From Acytostelium subglobosum LB1 (taxonomy: Eukaryota > Evosea > Eumycetozoa > Acytosteliales > Acytosteliaceae): DNA of 64,000 nt. The position numbers and the translations under genes are program-made. Numbering within the stretch: position 1 is the first letter of the stretch; the number at the start of each line of letters is the position of its first letter. The notes under the pieces were generated by a model. It ran no database searches. It had not been told where the DNA came from and worked only from the letters and a program-made list of their open reading frames with translations. The stretch lies in NCBI RefSeq assembly GCF_000787575.1, contig NW_012236511.1:488521-552520 (forward strand), in the 5' to 3' direction. Shown here piece after piece: positions 50,909 through 61,723 of the stretch.

Positions 50909-52151
50909 GTTATAAATAAAAACAACAAACACAATAGGGTTTGGAGGTAAAGGATTGGTGAATAAATAAATAGGTTAAGCTATAATAATAATAAATAGAA
51001 GTAGGGTAGTAGGTAGATAGGATGGATGGATGTATGTTGTTGCAGTGTGGAGCTATTTACAACAGTGATAAAGCAGTCTTTTGACGATAGTATTTCAACA
51101 ATATGGGCGAGGATGACTCTTATTAGCAATTGATGTCATGCCCTGCAGTATAATAAATGGTGTGGCTGGGTGAGAGCCTGTTGTTTGATTTGTGATCAAA
51201 GACAATGAACTAGTCCAGTCAATATATATATATATATATATGTATTTGTATCTGTTCAAGATTATAATTAGATAGATAATAGAGAAGTAGTAAGGGAGTG
51301 GGAAATAAACTACCAATCAAATCAACAGCAGAAGTAGCTTTGATGTTAAGCTTTGGACTTGAGGCACAAATGTTCACAATGCACGTGATTTAGGTCGCCC
51401 AACAATGGCAAGTTGCTCTCGTCTTTGCTTAATAGATCGCACACAGATTTAAGCCATGATGGCTTTTGATAATAGGCCAACTAGATCCTGATGGTGGTTT
51501 TTTATGATTTTGTCCTTTTTTTCCTGATCACCTTTATAATAAAGGAGTATTCCAAGGAAGGTGCAAGACCAAGGATACCATTCGAATAATGAAGTTTTGG
51601 ACAAACACACACATACAAGTTTGTTCTTGTCTGACATCTGTTCCTATGAATCATAAAGTTTACAATAACCTTTTTCGCGGAGGTACTTGCTACGGTGACG
51701 TCTGCCCTTTGGACAACAACCTCTTAACTATAAGGTCAATCCATGTTCTCATTAGTCCTAACCTTCAATTTAATAACAATGACATGACCGATCACGTTAC
51801 CGAGAGTAATCAAAGTCGATCCCCTAGAATGTCCACTTAGCGCACTCATGAGTATAAAGTATTTGAATGAACATAATGATCAAAGCAATTAACAAATATT
51901 GATTGGAGATGGGGGTAGTGTTGTTGACAACGCTATATAACTGTGAGAAGAGAGAAAAAAAGAGATAGGTGTGAGTGTGTTTATGTATATCATTGAGCAA
52001 CGCTTCCCTCCTCTCCAACCCCTTGCTACGATGTACTCTATCCGTCTTTCTCTATCCTCCACCCCTTCCACTCCCCTTCCACCATCTCTCCCACTCCCTT
52101 ATTCCATCTCCCTCAATATCAACTACAACAACAACAACAACAACAACATCA

Positions 52152-52182
<31 letters not shown>

Positions 52183-52343
52183 ACATTAGTATCAACAACA
52201 TCAGCAGCAGCAACATTATCAACTATAACAACTTAAGTTATAAATATATATATTTATATTCACATTATTCATCATTTAACATTCAGTTTATTAGTTTGAG
52301 GAATAGCTTGGCGATTCCAGGATAGATAGTACATAGTACAAAG
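50909..52343. promoter_or_regulatory. 1.4 kb divergent intergenic region
   Basis: Separates the minus-strand GATA gene from the plus-strand gene at 52344. Contains a TA repeat (51222-51241), short random frames, a pyrimidine tract (52040-52110) and CAA/CAG repeats (52125-52215) that look like a 5' leader. No gene recognised. Confidence 0.45.
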
Positions 52344-53825
52344 ATGATGAAAGAGAAACTGCATCCAACTGTAGTGATTCCAACAGTGAATCTCACCAAC
52401 ATCACCAACAAACCTCCTTCATCATCCTCCCCACCAACACCAAAGACTCCACACTATGAGTACGATGGTTGTATGTTGTGCGTCAATGGCACGCCCTGTT
52501 GTCTTCAGAAGCGTCGTGCCACATGGACGCTTAAACTGCGGGTGGCGCTCTACTGTCTCAGCCTGTTGCATCCAGAAAAGAAGTACTTTAATCTCAAGAA
52601 AGACATCTATACATATGTCGATAACCACTGGGATCTTCTCTCGATCAACACTGCCAAATCGGATCGATGGAGGAAACAGGTGCAGGATTCGCTCAGCCAC
52701 TGTCGCCACTTTGAGTCTGGTTGGGATGCCATGGGCTGTAATGGTCATTGGCGTTTGATTCAACCACTCAACCCATGGAGCTTCCCACCAGAGCGTGATT
52801 CTATCCTTGACGATGACGATAGCTACAGCTATACACCAGAGCAGAGTCCTCGCCCACTCAAGAGCCCGCGTGAGGACCCTCTCTATAGAAACCATCCCAA
52901 GACAGTACAAAGAACAACTCGGGGCACGATGGCTGATGAGGAGCTGGATCACAGAAAGCGCAAGGTTGGAGATGCAGAGATTTATACACATCCAGTCAGT
53001 CTGGAGGGCGATGACCTGTTGGTTCTCAAGTACTCACCTATGATATATGCAGAGACTCCCTCACCAAAGTGTCGAACTCCACGCACCAATAGCTCACAGA
53101 CCACTAGCCCATCCATTATATCCGGTAGCAGTCCAATGCTGTCTGCATCATCAGGTGCTTACTTCTCATTGTCAAACTTTAGCAATAACCTTTCGCTCAA
53201 CAACAACACGACAACAAATAATCATGTACCACATCACCATCACCTATCATCACCAATGCATCATTCACAGGTTGACATTGACCAGCATCACCATTCTCCA
53301 CGCTCACAGTCCACCAGCCCCATCGTTCCACTTTCCTTTGGTAGTGCATGCAACAACGAAAAGGTTCACTCACCTGCACCGATTCCCTCGGTTCCATTTA
53401 ATTGGAGAGGAGCTACGTCCTCTGTTGGTCACCCGCCAAACAAGGGTATAAACCATCTCTCCACTGGCACCTCTCCACTCATCAGCATCAATGGCGATTC
53501 AAAGACACTTCCAAATCCTTTCTCCAGTCTATCAACGGGACAATCGTCACCAAAGTTCTCCACACCATCACCCAACTTCTTTGCCCATGGATCGAATCTA
53601 AAGGTTCCGACCGAGATGCTCCATCAACAGGGAACGTCAGTGGGCAGCATCAACAGCATCAGCCCCTCAGCATTGGATAAACCTTTTCCAACTTCCCCAA
53701 CCAATAGCAGCATCAACACCAGTAACATCAACACTTCCACTACAACAACCACGAGCACACCAAATACCAATCCAAACCTTTCAAAGCTGCAGCAGCAGAA
53801 CTTGATTTTGAACTGCACTTATTAG
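52344..53825 (+). CDS. Winged-helix-like domain protein with Cys-rich lead-in
   Basis: Single exon, 493 residues. The ordered part is about residues 38-155: a Cys cluster (DGCMLCVNGTPCC), then RATWTLKLRVALYCLSLLHP, YFNLKKDIYTYVDNHWDLLS, SDRWRKQVQDSLSHCRHFESG and GHWRLIQPLNPWSFP. The helix-helix-helix-wing spacing, with conserved Trp in HW, RW and HWRL, suggests a winged-helix DNA- or chromatin-binding domain like those in fungal and amoebal regulators; I cannot give a family name with confidence. The rest is Ser/Pro/Thr/His low complexity with many SP sites. An in-frame ATG pair at 52344/52347 starts it. Probably nuclear; inference only. Confidence 0.78.
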   Translation: MMKEKLHPTVVIPTVNLTNITNKPPSSSSPPTPKTPHYEYDGCMLCVNGTPCCLQKRRATWTLKLRVALYCLSLLHPEKKYFNLKKDIYTYVDNHWDLLSINTAKSDRWRKQVQDSLSHCRHFESGWDAMGCNGHWRLIQPLNPWSFPPERDSILDDDDSYSYTPEQSPRPLKSPREDPLYRNHPKTVQRTTRGTMADEELDHRKRKVGDAEIYTHPVSLEGDDLLVLKYSPMIYAETPSPKCRTPRTNSSQTTSPSIISGSSPMLSASSGAYFSLSNFSNNLSLNNNTTTNNHVPHHHHLSSPMHHSQVDIDQHHHSPRSQSTSPIVPLSFGSACNNEKVHSPAPIPSVPFNWRGATSSVGHPPNKGINHLSTGTSPLISINGDSKTLPNPFSSLSTGQSSPKFSTPSPNFFAHGSNLKVPTEMLHQQGTSVGSINSISPSALDKPFPTSPTNSSINTSNINTSTTTTTSTPNTNPNLSKLQQQNLILNCTY

Positions 53826-53914
53826 TTGATTTAATAAAATAATATAATAGTAATAATATTATTATTCATCCTTGCATCAAATCAGTACTGAGTTATTGCA
53901 AGATGGTGGTCTGG

Positions 53915-54170
53915 TTGGAGACATAGATTCTGGGCTGTTGTCACTCAGGGCAGCGTGGCGGACGTCTGTAGCAGCGCGGCTGCACTGCTGTCTAGATCGA
54001 GGCCAGAGGTCTGGGAAATGGTCGATTGGAGACAAAGGTTCTGGGCAACATAACATCAAGGTGGCAGTCTGTCAAGTTGGATACATGGGATATGGTCGCA
54101 CGGGCATCATGGAGTCTCTGTTCAGTTGGAGAGAGAGGTTCTGGGCTATCGTAAGAGCCGCTTGGAGCGA
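53915..54170. repeat. Degenerate tandem repeat, three copies of about 105 bases
   Basis: The segment TTGGAGA..A..TTCTGGGC recurs near 53915, 54026 and 54126, spaced about 111 and 100 bases, each followed by a GC-rich run (CTCAGGGCAGCG, CATCAAGGTGGCAG, GTAAGAGCCGCTTGG). Both strands have short open frames (plus 53872-54222) but no recognised protein. It lies between the intact block and the disturbed 54-64 kb block. Confidence 0.55.
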
Positions 54171-54204
54171 TCATTCTCCTTACCGCTACGTTAAAGGTAC
54201 ACCA

Positions 54205-54967
54205 TCACCCCTCGATCAATAGTATATTCTGGACGTTCGTTGACTTTAGCGATTTGAGATAATAGAGGTCGAGAGGATATGGTCGCATTGGATTTTCATA
54301 TATTGAGGGTTTGAGGGCGCCAAATAGAGAGGTCAGAAAGACCATCTCTTTGTCCAATAGGATTTGACCAGAGCAAGAGGGAGAAAAGAAGTTGAAGTGG
54401 GCCTCCTTGTAATCACCAAGGTTAGGATTGACAGCACTAGCGGGCTTGTTTGATTGACCATTACCAGTCTCATGGAACCAGTTCTGGTTGACTACATTAC
54501 AATCTTTCAACTTTTGTTTGAGTGTAGCCTCATTGCTGCGATAATTGATATTATCGTAGAAGGCCCGATTGGCATCAAAAGCTTTGTTGATGTGTCTATC
54601 AATCAGATCCTTGAAGAATGTTTTCTTCACACCACCGTCCTCATCATGAAAGCCTGGATGGACAACATATAATTAATCTCCATCTCAATTGAAATATTAT
54701 GCAGGGGCAACTAACTTACGAATGTATTCTTCACAACTTGGTTATCATTGTGCTGTCAAGGTAGATGCCGCTAGTGTAGGTACCTTCGGAAGTGCCTTGG
54801 CCATCTGTTAGCACAACCCACCAAGCAACGTTCGCTCCTGTAGGACTGAGACAACTGACTGGGTTTGCAGTTGTCGAGGCGCAATCAATTGGAGCAGCAT
54901 TGATCGAAGAAAGAACCAGTAGTGTAAGAAATAATAGTGAACGAAATAATAATATCTTTGGAGACAT
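54205..54967 (-). pseudogene. Secreted DNase II-like protein, probably fragment or frameshifted
   Basis: Minus strand. The first part (about 54731-54967) starts MSPKILLFRSLLFLTLLVLSS, a clear signal peptide, then SCLSPTGANVAWWVVLTDGQG, which resembles the N-terminus of DNase II (SCL..G..VDWWV). The frame then stops after YLDSTMITKL. A second segment (54205 to about 54652) continues FHDEDGGVKKTFFKDLIDRH and ends about 140 residues later. A GTAAGT donor (near 54719) and CCAG acceptor (near 54652) exist, but the phases of the two parts do not match, so either a base is missing or an exon is unseen. Total length is well below the usual 350 residues and the catalytic second half is not evident. 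Acid lysosomal/secreted nuclease by family; this copy is likely non-functional. Confidence 0.45.
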
Positions 54968-55115
54968 AATTGACTTGAGGATGAATAATACCGTATGGTG
55001 TCTAAGGATGTCTTACCCAATCGAGCGAGCTGGCTACCCCCGATCCGGTGCTTTGACAGGATATCAAATTTCAAAGAGAATCAAACATAAAGATAATAAT
55101 AATAATAATTTGAGG

Positions 55116-57228
55116 ATGAATAATAATCAACTACAAGAACACTCACGACAACTCACTGGACATGCTCACGTGATTGGCCGCATCATAGGATATGTATGGA
55201 GTGATCCAACGCAATCGATACGATCAAAGCTCGAGTTGGCGTTGGTCTGTCGACAGTTCTTCTCGATCATCTCGAGTCGATACACCAACTCGATCAATCT
55301 GCACTTCGACTTTAAGGAGATAAACAACCCATTCAATGAGCCTGTCAACACCACCAGTGCCACTGACATCGTGTCGCACATCAACTCACCCTACTGCCTG
55401 CTAAAGACAGTTCGGCGCGTGACTATCCACGAAGCCTACGACGAGGAGTACGTCAACAAGACCAACTTGGACGTGCTCTCAACGCACAGTAATCTCATCT
55501 TTGGCCACGTCGAGGAGTTGGTCTTCGAGAAGAGCACACCGACGCACATCGTCAGAGAACACTTTGACAACGATCACAACACTGCTCTGACATCGATACG
55601 CTGCAACATCCTCAACTGGCCAGCAGACGATGTCCTAAGATTTCTTGGCGCAATGCCTCGACCACTCAGCAGGCTACAGTCACTGACTCTGTGTCTAGCA
55701 AAGACAGAGAGTGACGCCAGTCCGATTGCGCATCAACTTCTTCCCCAGCTCAATCATCTCATTGTCAGGGGTGCATCGTGGCCCAGTCTTGCGTGCGATG
55801 GTGCTCTGCTCAAGGGCCTGGAGACGCTCGTGCTTGGAAGCAATAGGCAATACTACGAGGAGGTCTGCTATCGCATGGCGAGTCCAGCCACGTTCTTTGA
55901 GGCGCTCAAGCAGAACACTCGACTCCGTGTGTTGGAGCTGTGGCTAAGCAACAGCACTCAAGACAACGACTACAAGCCCGCATTCATCGACTATCTCATC
56001 AGCAATGGAGCCTCACTTCAGTCGTTGACCGTTGGATTCATACGTGATCGAGCACAGGTAGAGGTGATCGCCTCCAAGCTGCCCCAACTGCAACACCTCC
56101 AGCTCGAGACGAACGAGTCAGACATTGTGTTTGCACCAGCCACACTCAGGTCGCTGATACTCTCATCTCGCAGCGATCGCAACATCTACTATAGCGTGCG
56201 TTCCATTCGCGATCATGTGCTGCAGGCACCGCTGGCCTACCCCCTGACATCACTACACCTCCGCTTCTACCAATTCTACCACACGTCCTCCTATGTAACC
56301 ATCCGGATGCTCCCGACTCTGCTCAGCGGTGTGGCCTCGCTGCAACACCTGACCATCGATCTGTGCGGCGGCTTGGTAGAAGAGGAACTGGTACCGGCCA
56401 TGTGTGCGTGGCAGGCCTATCTGGCCGAGGGCCATCTCGAGACACTGGACGATCAAATTGGACGTGCCCTACAACTCCAGTCCCTCGATCGTCGAGAAGG
56501 TGCTCAAGGTGCTCGAGGATGGCTTCCAGCTCGACACTGAATGCTTATCGTATGATGAGTTCAAAAAGGCGGTCAAGATCAATCAGCAGCACCAACAGGT
56601 ACCTGCCACAGGTGGCTGCGTGCAATCCTGTGCGAGCTATCCCATCATTATCTTTGAGTGGCAAAGGCCCGGCAATATTATCCACTCAATGCGGGACACA
56701 GTGACACCGGGAGCACTCAAGCACTTTAAGTTGATCAATCAGACCGCCTCCCTGTCGCAAGTGGAGCACTATGGTACGGTGGTGTTCTGCTACCAACTAC
56801 AAGTGACACGACCCAACACGGTGTGCTCGTGTATCTCGCAGAAAGACTTGGACATGGACGATGCACTTGACAGATTCATGGCTGGTTTCATCAGCAGTGA
56901 CAGCTTTGAGTACACCTGCCAGTACGGCGACGACTTTCAACAAATGGAGACCTATGGCTTCGAGGGCGGCATGTCCTACGAACGAGTCGAGAATGTGCGC
57001 GCTCTCTACAAATCAAGGGATACCAACAATATAAGGTGGAAGACATATTAGTCAACTTCACTTCCATACGTGCAGCACTAGGCGCACACAAACATTGTCA
57101 TCGAGTTGGTTGGCGCGAGCGATAAGAGAAACAAATATTTCCAGACATATCTTGAGTGCTTGGTCCAGCTGCCCCACGATGAGGCTACCAGGGTCGACTG
57201 GCGGCTAGATAACAACAACCATTCCTGA
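55116..57228 (+). pseudogene. F-box/LRR-like protein gene interrupted by frame changes
   Basis: Intronless, GC-richer than genes before 54 kb. From MNNNQLQ (55116) the frame reads an F-box-like start (HVIGRIIGYVWSDPTQSIRSKLELALVCRQFF) and leucine-rich repeats (LQSLTLCLA, LNHLIVRGA, LETLVLGS, LRVLELWLSN, LQHLQLETN, LTSLHLRFY, LQHLTIDLCG). Near 56447 one extra G appears: before it the frame reads EGHLETL, after shifting one base it continues TIKLDVPYNSSPS and on to 57051. Two further shifts near 57020 and 57090 would add KVEDILVNFTSIRAALGAH and NIVIELVGASDKRNKYF. The frame open upstream of 55116 overlaps the antisense signal-peptide gene and is not used. Such proteins are SCF substrate adaptors in amoebae. 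Either a pseudogene or indel errors in the assembly. Confidence 0.6.
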
Positions 57229-57399
57229 CATTACTGCCACAGATATGAAAGTGTTGCATCGACGTACACTCTGGGCCAATCTTTGGCCTCCGGGATATCC
57301 AGGTGTGTACTCAGGCTCCTTGCCAATCTGTCTCAACTATTCCTTCATTACTCTGTGCTTTGTGAATGTGCGGGAATAAATTGAATTTGGTTTGTTCCC

Positions 57400-57705
57400 T
57401 CACATCAAATCAGGAACATATTGGCTCATCTCGCTCATCTCAAAGGCATCTCTGAAGATTGGTGGATACATGAAGGCCTCGAACTTGTTGGCACGGGCTT
57501 TGTGTTGCTTTGTGCTCATCAACTCTGTCAATCCAAGCAGCTTGGTCGTCTCCCAAATGTGATCAATTGTTCTTGGCTCGAACTGTGCATCTTTGTCCAC
57601 ATTGGTCAGGTTGCTACTGTCAGTGAATAAAGGGTATCTCTCCAGGGTCCATTTGGTTACAAACGAGCGATGAACATCAACTTGGGCTTGACAATCTGCG
57701 CTCAT
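57400..57705 (-). CDS. Hypothetical protein, possibly a fragment
   Basis: 101 codons from ATG; the frame is open further upstream to about 57726 (KCIYLIELG), so the true start may be earlier. Contains TKWTLERYPLFTDSSN, IDHIWETTKLLGLTELMS and FEAFMYPPIFRDAFE, which look like a folded helical protein rather than noise. No family recognised. It lies in the disturbed region and may be one exon of a broken gene. Confidence 0.4.
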   Translation of the reverse strand: MSADCQAQVDVHRSFVTKWTLERYPLFTDSSNLTNVDKDAQFEPRTIDHIWETTKLLGLTELMSTKQHKARANKFEAFMYPPIFRDAFEMSEMSQYVPDLM

Positions 57706-57780
57706 ACCAAGCTCGATGAGATATATGCACTTAGCAGACGATCACGCCAAAGTATCCCATGTAGGATTGGTTCAGAATAG

Positions 57781-58191
57781 GTGGACAACCACACAGAGAG
57801 GGGGTATATTTATTTTCAAATATCCAGCAGCAACAGCAACAGTAATAGCATTGGCAGCAGCAGCTGGGGCGGTGGCAACAGAGGCAGTAATGGTTTTGGC
57901 AACATTGATTTGTCAACAGTTGATATCCTCACTTCTCTCAAACGTCAAAGAACATCACCTCCATCAACATCAATATTAACATCAACATCATCAACATCAT
58001 CTACATCATCATCATCATCATCGTCGTCAACATCATCAACTTCACCAGTTTCATCATCTTCAACATCAACGTCGACAACATCAATAACACCGACACGTAC
58101 ATTAGGGATTGGCAATCTTCTAGGGAGGAAAGGAAATAACAGTCAGGTCGTCGTACAGCATAGTAGGTATGCATGTGCTCGCACTGTTTAA
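57781..58191 (+). CDS. Ser/Thr-rich low-complexity frame, doubtful
   Basis: 136 codons dominated by Ser and Thr runs from TCA/ACA repeats (57960-58090). The flanks ISSSNSNSNSIGSSSWGG, DLSTVDILTSLKRQRTSP and TLGIGNLLGRKGN have a protein-like look seen in dictyostelid genes. It overlaps the 3' end of the minus-strand acidic gene by about 70 bases, so both cannot be fully right. Weak. Confidence 0.25.
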   Translation: MDNHTERGYIYFQISSSNSNSNSIGSSSWGGGNRGSNGFGNIDLSTVDILTSLKRQRTSPPSTSILTSTSSTSSTSSSSSSSSTSSTSPVSSSSTSTSTTSITPTRTLGIGNLLGRKGNNSQVVVQHSRYACARTV

Positions 58192-59370
58192 CTCCTCCTT
58201 AGGTATGTCACGATCTCCTGGACCAAGGTATATGTTCTTCTTGATGTGACTGTCCTTGGTCTTGTGCTTCTTGTTCCTGTTGTTCTTGGCATCAATCACG
58301 TGACGTAGATCCTTCTTGGATAAAGTGCTTGGGTCCGGTCTAGTCTCCTCGCCCTTGGCTGCCTCGTTCTTGTTGTTCTCCATCAACTCGGTTGCCTTGA
58401 CCTTGATCTTGGCCTCCAACTCATGCCATTCCAGTTTGGATTCTCCCTTCTTGTCCAGTGGTATCGCCCCTTTTGCCCGGTCTTCCATGAATTCCTTCAG
58501 TCCAATTGCCAACTTGGTCGTCCACTGTCTGATCTTCCGCTTCTGTTCCTTTGAATTAAGGTTGCTCCAGAACGACTCCAACTGGGGATTCATGTTGTCC
58601 GTATTGTAGTAGTCGTAGTAATCTCTCAGTCTTGTTCCACTTGCGGCCTCGGCTAGTGTGATTTTCGACTTCCTGAGCTTCTTGGCCAACTCTTCTTTGC
58701 GTTCGATGCTGGATTGCACCACTTGTTTCGGCCAATACGACTCAATCACCTGCTTGTCTCCAAGTGTGATTCTTCTTCTCCTTCTCTCTATCCTGGTAGT
58801 AGATGGTGAAGGCTTCCAGTTCCCTCTCCGGCATGCACCTCAACATGATGATTATTCCTGCTCTTCCTGTATCTGGTGCATTGTAGTTGTTGAAGGCTGA
58901 CCCCAATTGCTGGATATAATCCTCCACCTTCTTCATCTTGTCTAAGTCCGTGACTCTCCTTCTGAAGTACTCGCTGTCAATGTCGAACTCGTCCTTGCCC
59001 TTGGCTTGATCATCTTTCTTCTTGGACTTCTTTTCTTCCTTCTTCGGCTTTGTGCCTTTGTTCTCGTTTGATCCTTGATCTTTCTTATCTGTTGATTCCT
59101 CTTTCTTCTTTTCCTCATCTGATGTTGATGCTTCTTTCTCTTCCTCATCTGATGTTGATTCTTCCTCCTCTTCATCTGATGTTGATTCTTCTTCTCTCTC
59201 CTTGCGTTTGAGTGTCTCCTTCACCATCTTCTTCAGTTCCTCAAAATTCTTCTCTCTCTTTATCCTTCTTCTTCATCTCTTCCAACTCCTTCATCATCCT
59301 TTCCTTCTCTTTCTCCAGCTCTTCAAACTTCTTCTGTAGTTGAACCGTCAATCTGTCTTTTCTAATTATT
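58120..59370 (-). pseudogene. Acidic Lys/Glu-rich coiled-coil coding region with two frame breaks
   Basis: Read 5' to 3' on the minus strand: a coiled coil (RKDRLTVQLQKKFEELEKEKE, about 59370-59265), frame change in a GA-rich tract near 59255, then NFEELKKMVKETLKRKE and a repetitive acidic stretch (TSDEEEEES repeats, KKEEKKSKKKDD) to about 58990, then an ordered block DIDSEYFRRRVTDLDKMKKVEDYIQQL, GRAGIIIMLRCMPERELEAF, a second one-base break near 58775 (EKKITLGDKQ restored), and VIESYWPKQVV down to the stop at 58120. The ordered block has a helical, capsid-like rhythm (VEDYIQQLGSAF), a weak hint of a gag-type retroelement protein. No definite family. A start codon upstream is not identified. 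Confidence 0.45.
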
Positions 59371-59776
59371 CTATCCTTCACTACTATTATTACTATTATT
59401 ATTATATACAAAGGTCCGAAAGGTCGACCTATTCTATCAATGGATCAGCCATACTCAACCAGAACCTATGAATAGTAAACCTCAACTTGTAATTGACCTG
59501 TATCCACCATCTCAATTACATTACGAATCATAACTTGAGTAACAATTAAGAGTTAATCGGTTTGAATAAAGGTTGTGAGGGATTTATTGATTGATTGATT
59601 TCCAATGTTTCCATGGTCTTGGATTGATTATTGTAGGTTCCTTATTGCCAGTACTTGATGGGGAACTAAAATACATCATCAAGTTTGAGTTGGAGGAAAG
59701 ATCGGGTCATTGAGCAACTCCATAAAAAAGTTGACTTAAGAGTTAATTTTCAAAACTTGTTACAGACTTTGCGAGG
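59371..59776. other. Intergenic, 0.4 kb
   Basis: AT-rich, with an ATT repeat (59385-59402). Upstream DNA of both the minus-strand acidic region and the plus-strand FNIP-like gene; nothing else visible. Confidence 0.4.
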
Positions 59777-61688
59777 ATGGAGAGTCTTGATGACAGAGTG
59801 TTGCTGATGATCATCGAGCTGCTCGACAACCTGGTGGATGGCGTGTGTCTCGTGTTGGTGTCCAAGCGCCTCTTCACATTGGCATCCAAGATCAGGCACT
59901 GGGGCCACACATTCCCCGAACACGATTCTGACGAATGCCGCCTCTCACTCCGATCGTTCAAAGCTTCTTGCGACCTCACGCACAGTGACTTCTATCGAGA
60001 ATACATCGTGACCGAGCTGCCCGCACCCGCCTCGCCCAACGCGGGGCTCGTCGCCTGTCTCGACAATGACAGCTGCCAGCCCACGCCACACTCGATCCCA
60101 AGATGGGCCAAGACTCTGTGGCTGTGCCACAACAAGCCAACGATTGCACAGGGCATCATCCCAGACACCGTGACCGCAATCACATGTGTCTGTGCAGGTG
60201 TCATCGAGCAGTTCCCCACCGGACTGCAGTCGATCTCACTGCGCGACACCCCACTGGTCGCCCGCCTCCCAGACTCTGTGACGGAGATGTCGTTGTTCAG
60301 AGAAAGCGACTGGTCCAGGCAATACACAACACAACTTCCCGACACTCCCCTGGTGTTGGCGTCACTCCCATCATCGTTGGTCTCACTCACCATTAGCAAT
60401 AACAACTCTGACCGCACTAGCCGGGTGACAATTCCGCTGCGCGCGCTGCCCAGCACGATTCGCACTCTGACCATCAAAGGCTATGTGAATATTGAAGACC
60501 AGGACATACTCCTTCAACTGCCTCTCGAGAGCATTCACGCCAACGTTCGTTATTTGCCGTCCGGCATCAAGAGGGCCAACTTGGAGCAAGCGTCGCTCAG
60601 CCAATACAACATGTATCCTCGTCTCGAGTCACTCACAATTGACGAGTGGATGGTAACACAATATCCGGACGGCTATCCAGACACGCCACACGAGGGGTTC
60701 CCTCCCATCTTCGAGCCCCCCTCAGTCTACGAACCTGCGCTCTTCCCATCGCTCACGGAGCTCAACATTGGAAAGACACACCGCCTTGTCCCCGGCAACA
60801 TCCCGCCATCGGTTACCAAGCTCTCGGTGGGCCGAGTGGATGGCAGACTGGACTGCGGCAGCATCCCGTCGTCGGTGGTCGATCTCCAGCTCGGCCGAAT
60901 AGGACTGCGCGACAACGCTGGTGTGATCCCTCCCAGCGTGACCAGACTCAGCATTCAAGACTTTGGCGGGCTCGCCGACAACGAGCGTCTCATACTTCCG
61001 GCCAGTCTCACCGACTTCACACACTTTGGTTACGAGCGACCGTGCTCGTTCGACCTGCCACCGACGGCCACGCGTCTTCACCTCAGCGCCATCAACGGCA
61101 CGGTGATTCCGGCGAGTGTCACGCATCTTACACTGGGCACCACGCTTGTCGATGTATCTGCTCTGCCACCAGGCCTGGTGACGTTCCACTACGCCGCCAG
61201 AGATATCTTTTACTACAAAGGCGCCCATGCACATGATGTGTACAACCTGCCCGAGCCCACAGCATCGCCACTGTTGCCGCATGGCGTACCAAATATTAGA
61301 GTGGACCGACCGATACACAGCAAGATACATCCTCTCCGCCTCCCATTGTCTCTCTTTACCAGTGTGCCAGCACTCCACCTTGTGATGGCCGAGAATGATG
61401 AAGACACTTGTCTGCTCGAGTTGAGCTCTCGCCATCTTGGAAACGGTCATATATTGTTGCTGGAGAACATATCACTGCGTGGCGGCATCATTCCAATCGG
61501 ACACCTCCCACCTGACTATGACATGATGCAGATCATCTCCAAGCTAGATTGTGTCCTCTGGAACGACCATCTGTACGATTGACGAATTCGAGCATCTCTG
61601 CGGCTGTGCACCAGCGCGCGTGTCGCAGTCCTCCAACGAGTTCCTCAAGGCTATGAGCGAGGGCATAAAAAAGGTGCTGCAAGAGTAA
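59777..61688 (+). CDS. FNIP/F-box-like repeat protein, C-terminus frameshifted
   Basis: Intronless. From ATG 59777 the main frame gives 601 residues to a TGA at 61580: F-box-like start (MESLDDRVLLMIIELLDNL, CLVLVSKRLFTLA), then repeats of the FNIP type in which IPPSVTKLSVG, IPSSVVDLQLG, IPPSVTRLSIQ, IPASVTHLTLG recur about every 22 residues. Shifting one base near 61573 (within CTGTACGAT) continues TIDEFEHLCGCAPARVSQS through EGIKKVLQE to TAA at 61686, which looks like the genuine C-terminus. FNIP/F-box proteins are hugely expanded in dictyostelids and thought to be SCF adaptors. GC-rich third positions contrast with genes before 54 kb. Confidence 0.75.
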
Positions 61689-61723
61689 ACACACGCGTGC
61701 GCGCGAGTATGTATTGATCGCGA

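Noticed and set aside
51449-51840. Short frames on both strands between the GATA and winged-helix genes
   Set aside because: Random-looking composition and no conserved block.
54792-55115. Upstream extension of the F-box/LRR frame by 108 codons
   Set aside because: It is antisense to the signal-peptide exon, has unlikely composition, and the protein-like sequence begins only at 55116.
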